A stretch of DNA of 64,000 bases, taken from positions 35,970 to 99,969 of the forward strand of contig NZ_AAWL01000010.1 in the NCBI RefSeq assembly GCF_000169155.1, written 5' to 3'. The notes beneath the pieces were generated by a model that saw only the letters and a program-made list of their open reading frames with translations, searched no databases and was not told where the DNA came from. The translations under genes were made by a program, and so were the position numbers. The DNA is from Thermosinus carboxydivorans Nor1 (GTDB lineage Bacteria > Bacillota > Negativicutes > Sporomusales > Thermosinaceae). Of this stretch, positions 1 through 8,595 are shown in pieces (position 1 is the first letter of the stretch; every line of letters starts with the position of its first letter).

Positions 1-1304
1 TTGACGTGCGCACCATCACCATGGGCATCAGCCTGCGCGACTGCGCTCATCCCGATATCGCCGTTTTCTGCCGCAATATCTATGATAAGATAACGCGGCT
101 GGCCGACCGCCTGGTGCGCGTCGGGGAAGACATCGAGGCCGAATACGGCATCCCGATTATTAATAAACGTATTTCGGTGACGCCTATTGCCATTGCCGCC
201 GAAAGCTGCCGCACCGACAGCTTTGTGCCGGTGGCCGAGGCGCTGGATGCGGCGGCCAAAGCGGTGGGCGTCAACTTTATCGGCGGTTTTTCCGCCCTGG
301 TGGACAAGGGTTATACTGCGGGCGATCGGATTCTCATCCGTTCCATCCCGGAAGCGCTGGCCCGGACGGAGCGCGTTTGCGCTTCGGTCAGCGTGGCTTC
401 CACCAAGGCGGGCATTAATATGGACGCGGTGCGGGAGATGGGCGACATTATTAAACAGACAGCCGAGCTCACCCGCGACCGGGATGCGCTCGGCTGCGCC
501 AAACTGGTGGTGTTTGCCAACGCCGTCGAGGATAATCCGTTCATGGCCGGCGCCTTCCACGGCGTAAGCGAGCCGGAAACCACCATTAATGTCGGCGTAT
601 CCGGTCCCGGCGTAGTGAAACGGGCGCTGGAGGAAGTACGCGGCCGTGACCTTGGCACGGTTTCCGAGACGGTGAAAAAGATGGCGTTTAAAATTACCCG
701 CGTGGGGCAGTTGGTGGCGCAGGAAGCATCGCGCCGCCTGGGTGTGCCGTTCGGCATTATCGACTTGTCACTGGCGCCGACGCCGGCCATTGGCGACAGT
801 GTGGCCCATATTTTAGAAGAAATGGGCCTGGAAAGCTGCGGTGCGCCCGGGACGACGGCGGCGTTGGCCCTCTTAAACGACGCCGTCAAAAAGGGCGGGC
901 TTATGGCGTCTTCCTATGTGGGCGGCCTAAGCGGCGCCTTTATTCCGGTGAGTGAGGACGCCGGCATGATTGCCGCCGTGGAGCGCGGCAGTCTGACGCT
1001 GGAAAAGCTGGAGGCTATGACCTGCGTGTGTTCGGTGGGACTCGATATGATCGCCGTGCCCGGGGACACTTCGGCGGCCACCGTTGCCGCCATCATTGCC
1101 GACGAAGCGGCCATCGGCGTGATTAATAACAAAACTACGGCCGTCCGCATCATTCCCGTGCCGGGCAAAACGGTGGGCGACCGGGTGGAATTCGGCGGTT
1201 TGCTCGGACATAGTCCGATCATTGCCGTCAATCCCTTTAAATCCGACGGCTTTATCGCCCGCGGCGGGCGCATCCCGGCCCCGGTACGCAGTCTGACAAA
1301 TTAA
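1..1304 (+). CDS. PFL family protein (DUF711/UPF0210), 5' end cut by window edge
   Basis: The reading frame is open to the first base of the window and reads [14 protein letters not shown] from base 3, which is the conserved family stretch normally some 15-20 residues inside the protein. I therefore treat the gene as truncated at its 5' end by the window, not as starting at the GTG at base 6. Family members are about 450 residues and 432 codons are visible. Other conserved blocks are [17 protein letters not shown] near the start and [11 protein letters not shown]. The fold is related to pyruvate-formate-lyase-like proteins, but no glycyl-radical motif is visible at the C-terminus and the function is unknown. 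In other genomes this gene often follows a small ACT-domain protein, which would lie outside the window. Confidence 0.85.
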   Translation, partial: DVRTITMGISLRDCAHPDIAVFCRNIYDKITRLADRLVRVGEDIEAEYGIPIINKRISVTPIAIAAESCRTDSFVPVAEALDAAAKAVGVNFIGGFSALVDKGYTAGDRILIRSIPEALARTERVCASVSVASTKAGINMDAVREMGDIIKQTAELTRDRDALGCAKLVVFANAVEDNPFMAGAFHGVSEPETTINVGVSGPGVVKRALEEVRGRDLGTVSETVKKMAFKITRVGQLVAQEASRRLGVPFGIIDLSLAPTPAIGDSVAHILEEMGLESCGAPGTTAALALLNDAVKKGGLMASSYVGGLSGAFIPVSEDAGMIAAVERGSLTLEKLEAMTCVCSVGLDMIAVPGDTSAATVAAIIADEAAIGVINNKTTAVRIIPVPGKTVGDRVEFGGLLGHSPIIAVNPFKSDGFIARGGRIPAPVRSLTN

Positions 1305-1310
1305 AAAGTG

Positions 1311-1341
1311 AATTAGGTTATTAACGCAGACCTAATTTTTT
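1311..1341. terminator. Rho-independent terminator, shared between converging genes
   Basis: Inverted repeat AATTAGGT (1311-1318) and ACCTAATT (1330-1337) followed by a T run. It closes the DUF711 gene, and its right arm lies within the last codons of the convergent regulator. Confidence 0.7.
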
Positions 1342-3186
1342 CATTTTGCGCCACAGGGTGGAGCGGCTGACGCCAAGCAGGCGGGCTGCTTCACCCTGTT
1401 TGCCTTTGGCGATGGCCAGGGCTTGGCGGATTTGCTCCTTTTCGCTGTCGGCCGCTGCTACCTCTATGCCGCTGTCAGCGTCGTCCTCCAGCATTTGCGC
1501 CACCAGGCCGGCATCCACCTGCGGCTGGCGGCATACGGCGACGATCCGTTCAATCGTGTTTTGCAGTTCCCGGACGTTGCCCGGCCATGGATGGCGGGCA
1601 AGCCGCTCGAGGGCGGCGGGAGTGAATGCAAGGCGCCGGTTTTGGGCGGCGCTGTGTTTTTCCAGAAAAAATTCGGCGTAGCGGATGATATCGGCGCCCC
1701 GTTCGCGCAGGGGCGGCAGCTTGAGGCGCAGCACATTAAGGCGGTAATACAGGTCGGCGCGGAACTTATTTTCCCGCACCAGGCGGCTGAGGTTCTGGTT
1801 GGTGGCGGCAATGACCCGCACGTCAACCGGGATGACGCGGTCGCTGCCAAGCCGCATGACTTTCTTCTCCTGAAGGACGCGCAGCAGTTTGCCCTGGGTG
1901 ACATAGTCCATCTCAGCGATTTCATCAAGGAAAATAGTACCGCCATGGGCCAACTCAAACAGCCCCGGCTTGCCTTTCTGGCTGGCGCCGGTAAAGGCGC
2001 CGCCGACATAGCCGAACAGTTCGCTCTCCAGGATTTGGCTGGGGAGGGCGGCGCAGTTAATTGCCACGAAGGGACCGTTGGCGCGGGCGCTGGCATTGTG
2101 GATGCTCTGGGCGAAGACCTCTTTGCCGGTGCCTGTTTCGCCAAGGATAAGGACGGACGAATGGGTCTGGGCGAATTCTTGAGCAATATGGACAGTATGG
2201 CGGATCTGGGGACTGTCGCCGACAATATCCTCGAAAGTAAAGGTGGCCACATGGCCGCGGGCGTAAATTTCGCGGCGGATGCGGGCCTCCATCTGCTGGA
2301 TGTTGCCGGCGTCCTGAAACGTAGCCACTGCGCCGACCGGTTTGCCGTTGACGACGATCGGCACCTTGTTGCAGAGCACCCTGGTGCCGCTCACCTTGAG
2401 GAGCTGGCCCAGTTCATCCCGGCCGGTGGTCAGCACTTTTTCCAGCCCCAGTTCGGGCCATATGTCGGTTATTTTTTTGCCAATGGCCGCAGCACCATCA
2501 ATTTTGGTAAGCCGTTCGGCGATGGGGTTGAAGATGGTAATGCGCTGGTCTTGGTTGACCGAGATGATGCCATCGTAGGCAAAATCGAGAACGGTGCGGA
2601 AGAGGCTGGCTTTCGCCTTTTCCAGTTCCCGCGCGGCTGCGATGCGTTTGGCTTCGGCCGCCGCCTGGGCAATGCCCTCGCTGCCGCTTTTAATCAGAAC
2701 ATAGGGCTGGTGGTGTTTCTGGGCCGATTTGCCGGTGATGACCCCGCCAACGACGACGTCGGCGCCCTCCCGGAAAGCCTGGAGCACCCGGCTTTCGGCC
2801 TGAAACTCGTCGGTGATGATGTACTGTCGGATGTCGACACCAAGAATGGGGCCCAAACAGTCAATACCCATGACCATAGAAGGGAAGGCGACGACCCCGA
2901 TGCGTGTCCCGTACTGCTTGGCTTGTTCCACGGTGCGGATGACGTCAAAGCCGGTAATCGGCACTTCCACGATGGTGACCGGCAGGCCGGCGTCTTTAAT
3001 GGCGCTGGCGGTACCGCCGCGGGAGATAATTACTTCAACGCCGTCTTCTACCAGCTTCCGGGCGATGCGCACCCCGGCGCTGAGCAGGCCTCGTTCAATC
3101 CTGATGTCGGGATGGGCATGACGCAGTGTTTCCAGCGCCATGTGATACATATCTTCGTCAGGGGCGAGAAAGACAATGTTAGCCAT
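1321..3186 (-). CDS. PrpR-like sigma54-dependent transcriptional activator
   Basis: Three-part bacterial enhancer-binding protein of 621 aa. Residues about 1-185 match the PrpR_N sensory domain (first seen in the propionate regulator). Residues about 195-300 are a PAS domain (FRTVLDFAYDGIISVNQ). Residues about 320-555 are the AAA+ domain with Walker A GETGTGKE, the sigma54-contacting loop GAFTGA and Walker B GGTIFLDEIAEM. The C-terminus is a Fis-type helix-turn-helix ending in a GVSRSTLWRKMKKLG-like motif. It is divergent from the DASS transporter gene, and a perfect sigma54 promoter lies between them, so it very probably activates the operon at 3417-9995. By analogy with PrpR the N-terminal domain should bind a small carboxylic acid; the actual ligand is not deducible. 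All catalytic motifs are intact. Confidence 0.9.
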   Translation of the reverse strand: MANIVFLAPDEDMYHMALETLRHAHPDIRIERGLLSAGVRIARKLVEDGVEVIISRGGTASAIKDAGLPVTIVEVPITGFDVIRTVEQAKQYGTRIGVVAFPSMVMGIDCLGPILGVDIRQYIITDEFQAESRVLQAFREGADVVVGGVITGKSAQKHHQPYVLIKSGSEGIAQAAAEAKRIAAARELEKAKASLFRTVLDFAYDGIISVNQDQRITIFNPIAERLTKIDGAAAIGKKITDIWPELGLEKVLTTGRDELGQLLKVSGTRVLCNKVPIVVNGKPVGAVATFQDAGNIQQMEARIRREIYARGHVATFTFEDIVGDSPQIRHTVHIAQEFAQTHSSVLILGETGTGKEVFAQSIHNASARANGPFVAINCAALPSQILESELFGYVGGAFTGASQKGKPGLFELAHGGTIFLDEIAEMDYVTQGKLLRVLQEKKVMRLGSDRVIPVDVRVIAATNQNLSRLVRENKFRADLYYRLNVLRLKLPPLRERGADIIRYAEFFLEKHSAAQNRRLAFTPAALERLARHPWPGNVRELQNTIERIVAVCRQPQVDAGLVAQMLEDDADSGIEVAAADSEKEQIRQALAIAKGKQGEAARLLGVSRSTLWRKMKKLGLR

Positions 3187-3200
3187 GCAATCACCTGCGT

Positions 3201-3238
3201 TGAAACAAAATGAAACATTCTAAAACAAGTTTAAAACA
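3201..3238. promoter_or_regulatory. Candidate upstream activating sequence: four phased decamers
   Basis: Four consecutive 10-11 bp units begin TGAAAC (3201), TGAAAC (3211), TAAAAC (3221) and TAAAAC (3232). They lie about 70-100 bp upstream of the -24/-12 promoter, the usual location for enhancer-binding-protein sites, and start just outside the regulator's own start codon. That the units are spaced one helical turn apart is seen; that they bind the regulator is inferred. Confidence 0.45.
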
Positions 3239-3298
3239 ATTGTCGCATAGTTGCAACCACTTTTGCCGAAAAAGTCAGTAAATTTGCCATTTGGGGGA

Positions 3299-3316
3299 TT
3301 GGCACGGTTTTTGCAT
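3299..3316 (+). promoter_or_regulatory. Sigma54 (-24/-12) promoter
   Basis: TTGGCACGGTTTTTGCAT matches the consensus TGGCAC-N5-TTGCA exactly. It lies about 100 bp upstream of the DASS transporter start and downstream of the divergent sigma54 activator gene, which supports it strongly. Confidence 0.93.
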
Positions 3317-3416
3317 TATTAAAAAATAAGACGGCGGCGCTTGTCGCTGAGGCGGGAGGTGAGAAATGGCGTTCGTTTAATTGCTGCTGGAAAGCCAAAC
3401 AGGGAGGGGGAAGCGT

Positions 3417-4820
3417 GTGAATCAAAAACTAATGCGCGTTTTGCTCATCGTGGCGGTCGGCGCCGCGATCTGGCTTGCGCCGGCGCCGAGCGGCGTGAAA
3501 CCGGCGGCGTGGCACTTGTTGGCCATCTTTGTGGCCACCATTTTGGGCTTTATTCTGCAGCCGCTACCCATCGGTGCAGTGGCCTTTACCAGTATCGCCT
3601 TTACCGTTTTGGCCGGAGTGCTCAAACCCGCCGAGGCCCTGTCCGGTTTTGGCAACAACACTATTTGGCTCATCGTATCGGCCTTTCTCTTTGCTAAAGG
3701 CTTCATTAAAACCGGTTTGGGACGCCGGGTCGCTTACATGGTAATGCGGGCGATCGGCGACAGCACGCTTAAATTAGGCTACGCGCTGGTGCTAAGCGAC
3801 CTGATTATCGCGCCCGCGACGCCGTCTAACACCGCCCGCGCCGGCGGCATCCTGTTTCCGATTGTGCGCAGCCTGGCGTCGGCTTTTGATTCCGAGCCTG
3901 GCGCCACTTCCCGCCGCGTTGGCGCCTACCTGATGAAAACCGTCTTTCAGGGCAATGCCGTAACGTCGGCCATGTTTATGACCGCTTGCGCGCCCAACCC
4001 GTTAATCGTTCTATTAGCCGCTAAGACCCTCAACATCCAGCTTAGCTGGGGCATGTGGGCGGCGGCAGCGGCCGTGCCCGGCATTATTTCGCTGGCATTG
4101 ATTCCTTACATACTGTACAAGATATACCCACCGGAAATCGCCAAGACGCCGGAGGCCAAAGAATTGGCCCGCCGGGAACTGGAAAAGATGGGCCCTATGA
4201 GTTACGGCGAAAAAGTAGTTGCTTTTGTCTTCCTGCTGGCGCTTATTCTGTGGGCTACCGGCACATATACCAAACTCGACGCCACCAACGTGGCCATGAT
4301 CGGTGTGGCGATCATGCTGTGGGCGGGGGCGCTGGAGTGGAAAGACGTTCTGGAGGAAAAAGGCGCCTGGGATACCATGATTTGGATGGGCAGTCTGATT
4401 GGTCTGGCCGACTATCTCGCCAAGTTGGGCCTTATCGGCTGGTTTGCCAAGAGCGTCGGCGCCGCCATTGCCGGTATTGCTTGGCTACCGGCCTTGATGC
4501 TGCTCTTGATCGTCTATATGTACTCCCACTACGGTTTTGCCAGCCTGGCGGCCCATGTGACCGCCATGTACGCAGCCTTTGCCGCGGTGGCGGTAGCGGC
4601 CGGCGCGCCGCCGTACCTTGCCGCCCTGTCGCTGGCCTTCGTTTCCAACCTGTTCGCCGGTCTGACCCACTATGCCACCGGTCCGGCGCCCATCTATTTC
4701 GGCGCTGGCTTCGTCCCCCAAGGCACATGGTGGCGCTTAGGCTTCATCCTCTCGGTCATCAACATGATCGTCTGGGTAGGTCTTGGGTCAATGTGGTGGA
4801 AGGTGCTGGGGCTTTGGTAG
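3417..4820 (+). CDS. DASS-family (SLC13-type) dicarboxylate transporter 1
   Basis: Polytopic membrane protein of 467 aa with about 11-12 hydrophobic segments. It belongs to the divalent anion:Na+ symporter family (CitT/INDY type). The substrate/Na+ motif SNT is seen in ATPSNTARAGG, and the second half ends with THYATGPAPIYFGAG, the pseudo-symmetric partner region. I place the start at the GTG at 3417 because GGGAGGGG sits at 3403-3410; an upstream in-frame start at 3381 has no ribosome site. It should import a di- or tricarboxylate into the cytoplasm for the racemase and hydratase encoded downstream. A close paralogue (8596-9995) ends the same cluster. Confidence 0.9.
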   Translation: MNQKLMRVLLIVAVGAAIWLAPAPSGVKPAAWHLLAIFVATILGFILQPLPIGAVAFTSIAFTVLAGVLKPAEALSGFGNNTIWLIVSAFLFAKGFIKTGLGRRVAYMVMRAIGDSTLKLGYALVLSDLIIAPATPSNTARAGGILFPIVRSLASAFDSEPGATSRRVGAYLMKTVFQGNAVTSAMFMTACAPNPLIVLLAAKTLNIQLSWGMWAAAAAVPGIISLALIPYILYKIYPPEIAKTPEAKELARRELEKMGPMSYGEKVVAFVFLLALILWATGTYTKLDATNVAMIGVAIMLWAGALEWKDVLEEKGAWDTMIWMGSLIGLADYLAKLGLIGWFAKSVGAAIAGIAWLPALMLLLIVYMYSHYGFASLAAHVTAMYAAFAAVAVAAGAPPYLAALSLAFVSNLFAGLTHYATGPAPIYFGAGFVPQGTWWRLGFILSVINMIVWVGLGSMWWKVLGLW

Positions 4821-4891
4821 GTATGGGGTGTGAAGTATGAAGTATGAGGTATGAGGTATGAAGTATGAGGTATGAGGTAGTCGGAAAGTAT
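4821..4891. repeat. Tandem GTATGARGTATGAGG low-complexity repeat
   Basis: Degenerate tandem copies of a GTATGAGGTATGAA-type heptad/octad. Similar blocks occur at 22092-22136 and 34609-34638. It fills the gap between the transporter and the racemase gene. No promoter or gene is visible in it. Confidence 0.8.
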
Positions 4892-4926
4892 GAAACATTA
4901 GATTTATCTTGCAAGGAGTGAGACAA

Positions 4927-6204
4927 TTGGCTCTAAAGCAGTATACCTTCAAATACGGTCGCGGCAAGGTCAATTTCGAGGTAGACTCCGACCTTGTCAT
5001 CGGCGAGCTAACAATAAAAGACATGCCGGTACTGGCCGACCCCGAGGTGGCTATCTTGGAAGCTATCCGTAATCCCATCGGTTCCAAACCGCTGCGGGAA
5101 ATTGTTAAACCGGGCGAAACGGTGGCCTTTATCGTCAACGACCCGACGCGGGTGGCCAACAGCCATGTCTTCATGCCGCTCTTGCTCAATGAACTCAATG
5201 CTGTCGGCGTACCCGACAAAGATATGTTTGTCATTTTCTCCCTCGGCACGCATCGGCTGATGACCGAAGAAGAGATGGTCGAGGCCGTGGGGCCGGAAGT
5301 GGCCAAAAGGGTTCGTATGTACAACAGCGACTGCCGGGACGAAAGCCAGTTCAAATACTTTGGCACTACCTCCCGCGGCACGCCAGTCTACTTCCATAAA
5401 CTGGTGGCCGAGGCCGATCACATCGTCTGTACCGGCAGTGTCGTCCACCATTTCTTCGCCGGTTACGGCGGCGGCCGCAAAGCCATGCTGCCCGGCGTGG
5501 CCCTGTATGAAACCATCCGGAAAAACCACAGCATGATTTTTGATCCCAATGCCGTCATCGGTCGGCTCCATGGCAACCCTGTCTACGAGGACCAGGTGGA
5601 AGGCGTCGAGATGTGCCGCCCTTCCTTCTTGCTTAACGTGGTGCTCAACGAGAAGAAGGAATTCCTGAAGGTCTTTGCCGGCGACTACATCCAGGCTCAC
5701 CTGGAAGCCTGCAAATTTGTCGACGAAGTCTACGGCGTCAAAGTGGAAAAGGAGGCCGACCTGGTCATTGCCTCCTGCGGCGGCTATCCCAAGGACATCA
5801 ACGTTTACCAGCTCCAGAAGACGATGGACAACGCCTGGTGCGCCGTCCGCGAAGGCGGGGTCGTCATTATCCTGGGCGAGTGCGAGGAAGGATCGGGTTC
5901 GGCGCTGTACGAGAAGACCATGCAGCAGCATCGCACGCCCCAGGCGGTGGAGGAAGCGCTCCGGGCCAACTTCCAAATCGGCGCCCACAAGGCCTATGCC
6001 GTCACCAGGCTGATGAAGAAGGCGGAATTTATCCTCGTTTCCGGCCTTGACCCTGAACTGGCCCGGACGCTGCTGTTTACACCGGCCAAAGATATTAACG
6101 AAGCCCTGCAATTAGCTTACGAGAAATTAGGCCCCCGGCCCAGCATCACGCTTATGCCCCAGGGCAGCCTGACCGTTCCGCTGGCGGCCGCTCACTGCAA
6201 ATAA
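4927..6204 (+). CDS. LarA-type nickel-pincer 2-hydroxyacid racemase (DUF2088)
   Basis: 425 aa, the usual length for LarA. The start is TTG at 4927 with AAGGAG about 9 bases upstream. Residues matching the nickel-pincer site of Lactobacillus LarA are present with nearly the same numbering: His109 (SLGTHR), His175 and Lys185 (HHFFAGYGGGRKAMLPG) and His201. The family racemises or epimerises 2-hydroxy acids with the NPN cofactor; lactate racemases and malate racemases are both known. Next to dicarboxylate transporters and a LeuCD-like hydratase, malate (or a methylated malate) is a more likely substrate than lactate; this is inference. The cofactor genes larB, larC and larE are not in the window and must lie elsewhere for the enzyme to work. 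Confidence 0.88.
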   Translation: MALKQYTFKYGRGKVNFEVDSDLVIGELTIKDMPVLADPEVAILEAIRNPIGSKPLREIVKPGETVAFIVNDPTRVANSHVFMPLLLNELNAVGVPDKDMFVIFSLGTHRLMTEEEMVEAVGPEVAKRVRMYNSDCRDESQFKYFGTTSRGTPVYFHKLVAEADHIVCTGSVVHHFFAGYGGGRKAMLPGVALYETIRKNHSMIFDPNAVIGRLHGNPVYEDQVEGVEMCRPSFLLNVVLNEKKEFLKVFAGDYIQAHLEACKFVDEVYGVKVEKEADLVIASCGGYPKDINVYQLQKTMDNAWCAVREGGVVIILGECEEGSGSALYEKTMQQHRTPQAVEEALRANFQIGAHKAYAVTRLMKKAEFILVSGLDPELARTLLFTPAKDINEALQLAYEKLGPRPSITLMPQGSLTVPLAAAHCK

Positions 6205-6268
6205 CAGCGTATCCTTAGTGTAACTCCGCAGTTTACCTTGAAAACTGGTAACACTCAAATAGCATGGA

Positions 6269-6400
6269 AATAGGAACCACAGAGGACGCGGAGAAAATTT
6301 TTTAATTATTTTCTTCGCGCGATGGATATCGCGCCTCTGTGTCCTCTGCGGTTAAAATCGGTTTTCATGGTTTATGGCTAGTTTATTGACATGATTATCT
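6269..6400. repeat. Intergenic repeat family A, copy 1 (reverse orientation)
   Basis: Contains ACCACAGAGGACGCGGAG and, about 70 bases on, CTCTGTGTCCTCTGCGGTT, which are nearly complementary, followed by TCGGTTTTCATGG. The same words recur at 8269-8455, 32277-32366, 34640-34740, 52190-52260 and 55975-56275. It separates the racemase and hydratase genes. Confidence 0.75.
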
Positions 6401-6460
6401 CCGAGGGCTTGAAACTTTTCCGGTTAAAAACTATGCCTGATATGGGAGGAGAAAATTTGC

Positions 6461-7714
6461 ATGCACGCGATTGAAAAAATCCTGGCCAAGGCTGCCGGCA
6501 AGGACCATGTCGCCACCGGTGAAATTGTCAACTGCAAAGTTGACCTGGCCGGCATCAATGACCTCTATCTCCAGACCATTCGCTCGTTCTTCGAAATGGG
6601 CGGGAAAAAGGTCTTTGACCCTAGTAAAATTGTCATTTTCCTTGACCACTATGCACCGGCCTCGACCATCATGCAGGCCGACAACCAGAAACAGTTCCGC
6701 GAGTTTGCCTGGGAGCAGGGCATCGACAAACTGATGGACGTCGATCAGGGTGTGTGCCATCAAGTCTTGGCCGACAAAGGCCTTGTTTATCCCGGTATGG
6801 TGCTGGTAGTAACCGACTCTCACACCACCACCCACGGCGCTTTCGGCGCGTTCGGCACCGGCGTGGGCGCTACCGACTTGGCAACGATCATGATTACCGG
6901 CCATCTCTGGTTCCGCGTGCCGGAAATCGTCCGCATCAACCTGGAAGGCGAGCTGCCGAAAGGCGTATATGCTAAAGACATTATCCTCAAGGTCATTGGC
7001 ACGCTGGGCGCCGATTACGCCGTGTATAAAGCCGTCGAATTTACCGGCCCTGTCCTCAAACAGCTCAGCGTATCGGAGCGCATGGCCCTGTGCAACATGA
7101 CTACCGAGATGGGCGCCAAAACGTCCTACATCCAGCCTGACGAAATCACGCTGGAATATCTTAAAGACAAGGTTAAGGGCGACTACGAGATCTTCCATAC
7201 CGACCCCGGTTATCAGTATGCTGCCGAGCACACCTTCGACGTGTCCGGTCTCAAACCGCAAGTGGCAGCGCCGCATAGCGTCGACAACGTCCACGACATT
7301 ACCGAGTATATCGGCCGGCCCGTCCAGCAGGCCTTCCTTGGCACCTGCACTGGCGGGCGCGTCCAAGACCTGGCCGTGGCGGCCAAAATTCTCAAAGGCA
7401 AAAAAGTTCATCCTCGCACCCGCTTCATCGTCGTTCCTGCTTCCAAGGCCGTCTTTTTGGAAGCCATGGAAAAAGGCTACATCCAGACGCTGGTCGAAGC
7501 TGGGGCTACCTTTGTCACGCCGGGCTGCGCCGCCTGCCTGGGCACGCACCAGGGGATGCTTGCTGCCGGCGAGACATGTATAACCGCGTCCAGCCGCAAC
7601 TTCCCCGGCCGCATGGGCCATACCAAGGCCGAAATCTTTATCGGCTCGCCCGCGGCTGTCGCTGCCGCTGCCCTGGAGGGCAAAATCGTCGATCCGGCTA
7701 AATACTTGGACTAA
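6461..7714 (+). CDS. Aconitase-family hydro-lyase, large subunit (LeuC-like)
   Basis: 417 aa, the size of short archaeal/clostridial LeuC-type large subunits. It carries DSHTTTHGAFGAFGTGVG and the three cysteine ligands of a [4Fe-4S] cluster, one in GTCTGG and two in GCAACLGTH. With the small subunit encoded 12 bases downstream it should catalyse stereospecific hydration/dehydration of a 2-hydroxy diacid. LeuCD relatives act on isopropylmalate, citraconate/citramalate, 2,3-dimethylmalate and maleate/D-malate. No leuA or leuB is nearby, so leucine biosynthesis is unlikely. Given the adjacent LarA, maleate <-> D-malate or citraconate <-> (R)-citramalate are the best guesses. The start follows GGGAGGAG. 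Confidence 0.9.
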   Translation: MHAIEKILAKAAGKDHVATGEIVNCKVDLAGINDLYLQTIRSFFEMGGKKVFDPSKIVIFLDHYAPASTIMQADNQKQFREFAWEQGIDKLMDVDQGVCHQVLADKGLVYPGMVLVVTDSHTTTHGAFGAFGTGVGATDLATIMITGHLWFRVPEIVRINLEGELPKGVYAKDIILKVIGTLGADYAVYKAVEFTGPVLKQLSVSERMALCNMTTEMGAKTSYIQPDEITLEYLKDKVKGDYEIFHTDPGYQYAAEHTFDVSGLKPQVAAPHSVDNVHDITEYIGRPVQQAFLGTCTGGRVQDLAVAAKILKGKKVHPRTRFIVVPASKAVFLEAMEKGYIQTLVEAGATFVTPGCAACLGTHQGMLAAGETCITASSRNFPGRMGHTKAEIFIGSPAAVAAAALEGKIVDPAKYLD

Positions 7715-7726
7715 GGGGTGCTGACA

Positions 7727-8230
7727 ATGGAGAAAACGATTAGAGGAAGAGCCTTTGTTTACGGCGCCAACATTGACACCGACCAGATTTATCCCGGCCG
7801 CTACCTGGACCTGACCGACCCCGAAGACGTGGGCAAACACGCTATGGAGGGGGCCGATCCCAATTTTGTGAAAGAGTTTCAACCCGGGGACATCATCGTT
7901 GCTTCTACCAACTTTGGTTGCGGCTCCAGCCGTGAACACGCCGTGGTGACCCTGAAAGCCGTCGGAGTAGGCTGCATCCTGGCCGACTCCTTTGGCCGCA
8001 TTTTCTACCGCAATGCGATCAACCTGGGCATTCCAGTCCTGGTGTGCCCGAATATCAGCGCGATGGTGAAAAAAGGCGATGTTCTGACGGTAAACATTGC
8101 GACCGGTGAGGTGGTCAATGAGACGACCGGTGCCACTGCCAAGGCTCAGCCGCTGTCCGACTATATTATGAACATCCTGGCCAGCGGCGGCATCAAACCG
8201 CTGATTAGGAGCAAATACGGTCAGGGATAA
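7727..8230 (+). CDS. Aconitase-family hydro-lyase, small subunit (LeuD-like)
   Basis: 167 aa swivel-domain subunit. It has the signature YGANIDTDQIYPGRY near the N-terminus and the substrate-binding loop FGCGSSREHA. I choose the ATG at 7727 because AAGGGGTG lies at a proper distance, rather than the in-frame GTG at 7718 that overlaps that site. It is translated right after the large subunit, and the two must assemble for activity. The loop residue pattern (Tyr-Gly-Ala-Asn rather than a leucine-pathway signature) does not by itself fix the substrate. Confidence 0.9.
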   Translation: MEKTIRGRAFVYGANIDTDQIYPGRYLDLTDPEDVGKHAMEGADPNFVKEFQPGDIIVASTNFGCGSSREHAVVTLKAVGVGCILADSFGRIFYRNAINLGIPVLVCPNISAMVKKGDVLTVNIATGEVVNETTGATAKAQPLSDYIMNILASGGIKPLIRSKYGQG

Positions 8231-8241
8231 TGGAGACCGAT

Positions 8242-8268
8242 AGGCGGGGCAACTTCCCCGCCTGTTAT
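8242..8268 (+). terminator. Rho-independent terminator after hydratase small subunit
   Basis: Stem AGGCGGGG / CCCCGCCT with a short loop, followed by TGTTATTT. It implies that the transporter gene downstream has its own promoter or depends on read-through. Confidence 0.75.
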
Positions 8269-8455
8269 TTGTATATCAGAAATTATATGTTTATATGTTT
8301 TAGCCGCCAAGATAATCATGCCAATACATTGGCACCACAAAGCATGAAAACCGTTATTCAACCGCGGACAACGCAGAGAGCGCGATATTCATCGCGCTAA
8401 AGATTAAAGTAAAAAATTTCCTCCGCGTCCTCTGCGGTTCCCTATATTCCCTATA
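8269..8455. repeat. Intergenic repeat family A, copy 2 (long form)
   Basis: Holds TATATCAGAAATTATA, the palindromic word ATGCCAATACATTGGCA, CATGAAAACCGTTATTCAACC and a pair of near-complementary arms ACGCAGAGAG...CTCCGCGTCCTCTGCGG. It matches 52190-52260 and 55975-56275 in the same order. No gene is visible in this stretch. Confidence 0.75.
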
Positions 8456-8527
8456 TTTTTGCAGTTTTGTTAAAAAGGCGGGCTAGCGCTTTTGGTGTTA
8501 CTAAACATTCTTCAAAAGGGCTATCCT

Positions 8528-8546
8528 TTTGCCGGCGAGTTTGCTA
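8528..8546 (+). promoter_or_regulatory. Degenerate sigma54-like promoter
   Basis: TTTGCCGGCGAGTTTGCTA keeps the -12 TTGC and the exact 10-base spacing, but the invariant -24 GG reads GC (8531-8532). It lies 50 bases before the start codon of the second DASS transporter. It may be a decayed site or chance. Confidence 0.25.
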
Positions 8547-8595
8547 TAGTAAAAATATATGCACTATATACATATTTTGCTAGGAGGTAGTATTC

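Noticed and set aside
1423..3213. Long open frame opposite the sigma54 activator (596 codons)
   Set aside because: The activator on the minus strand has every expected motif; the plus frame has no ribosome site and reads as a mirror of GC-rich codons.
4821..4891. CRISPR-like array from the GTATGAGG repeats
   Set aside because: Units are 7-8 bases with no spacers of regular length and no cas genes.
6431..7939. Long minus-strand frame opposite the LeuC-like gene (502 codons)
   Set aside because: The plus strand has complete aconitase-family motifs. The minus frame has no recognisable domain and spans two genes.
6461..8230. Assignment of the LeuCD-like pairs (6461-8230 and 16739-18501) to leucine biosynthesis
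   Set aside because: No leuA, leuB or ilv genes are adjacent; both pairs are embedded with transporters, racemase, CoA-transferase or lyase under sigma54 promoters.
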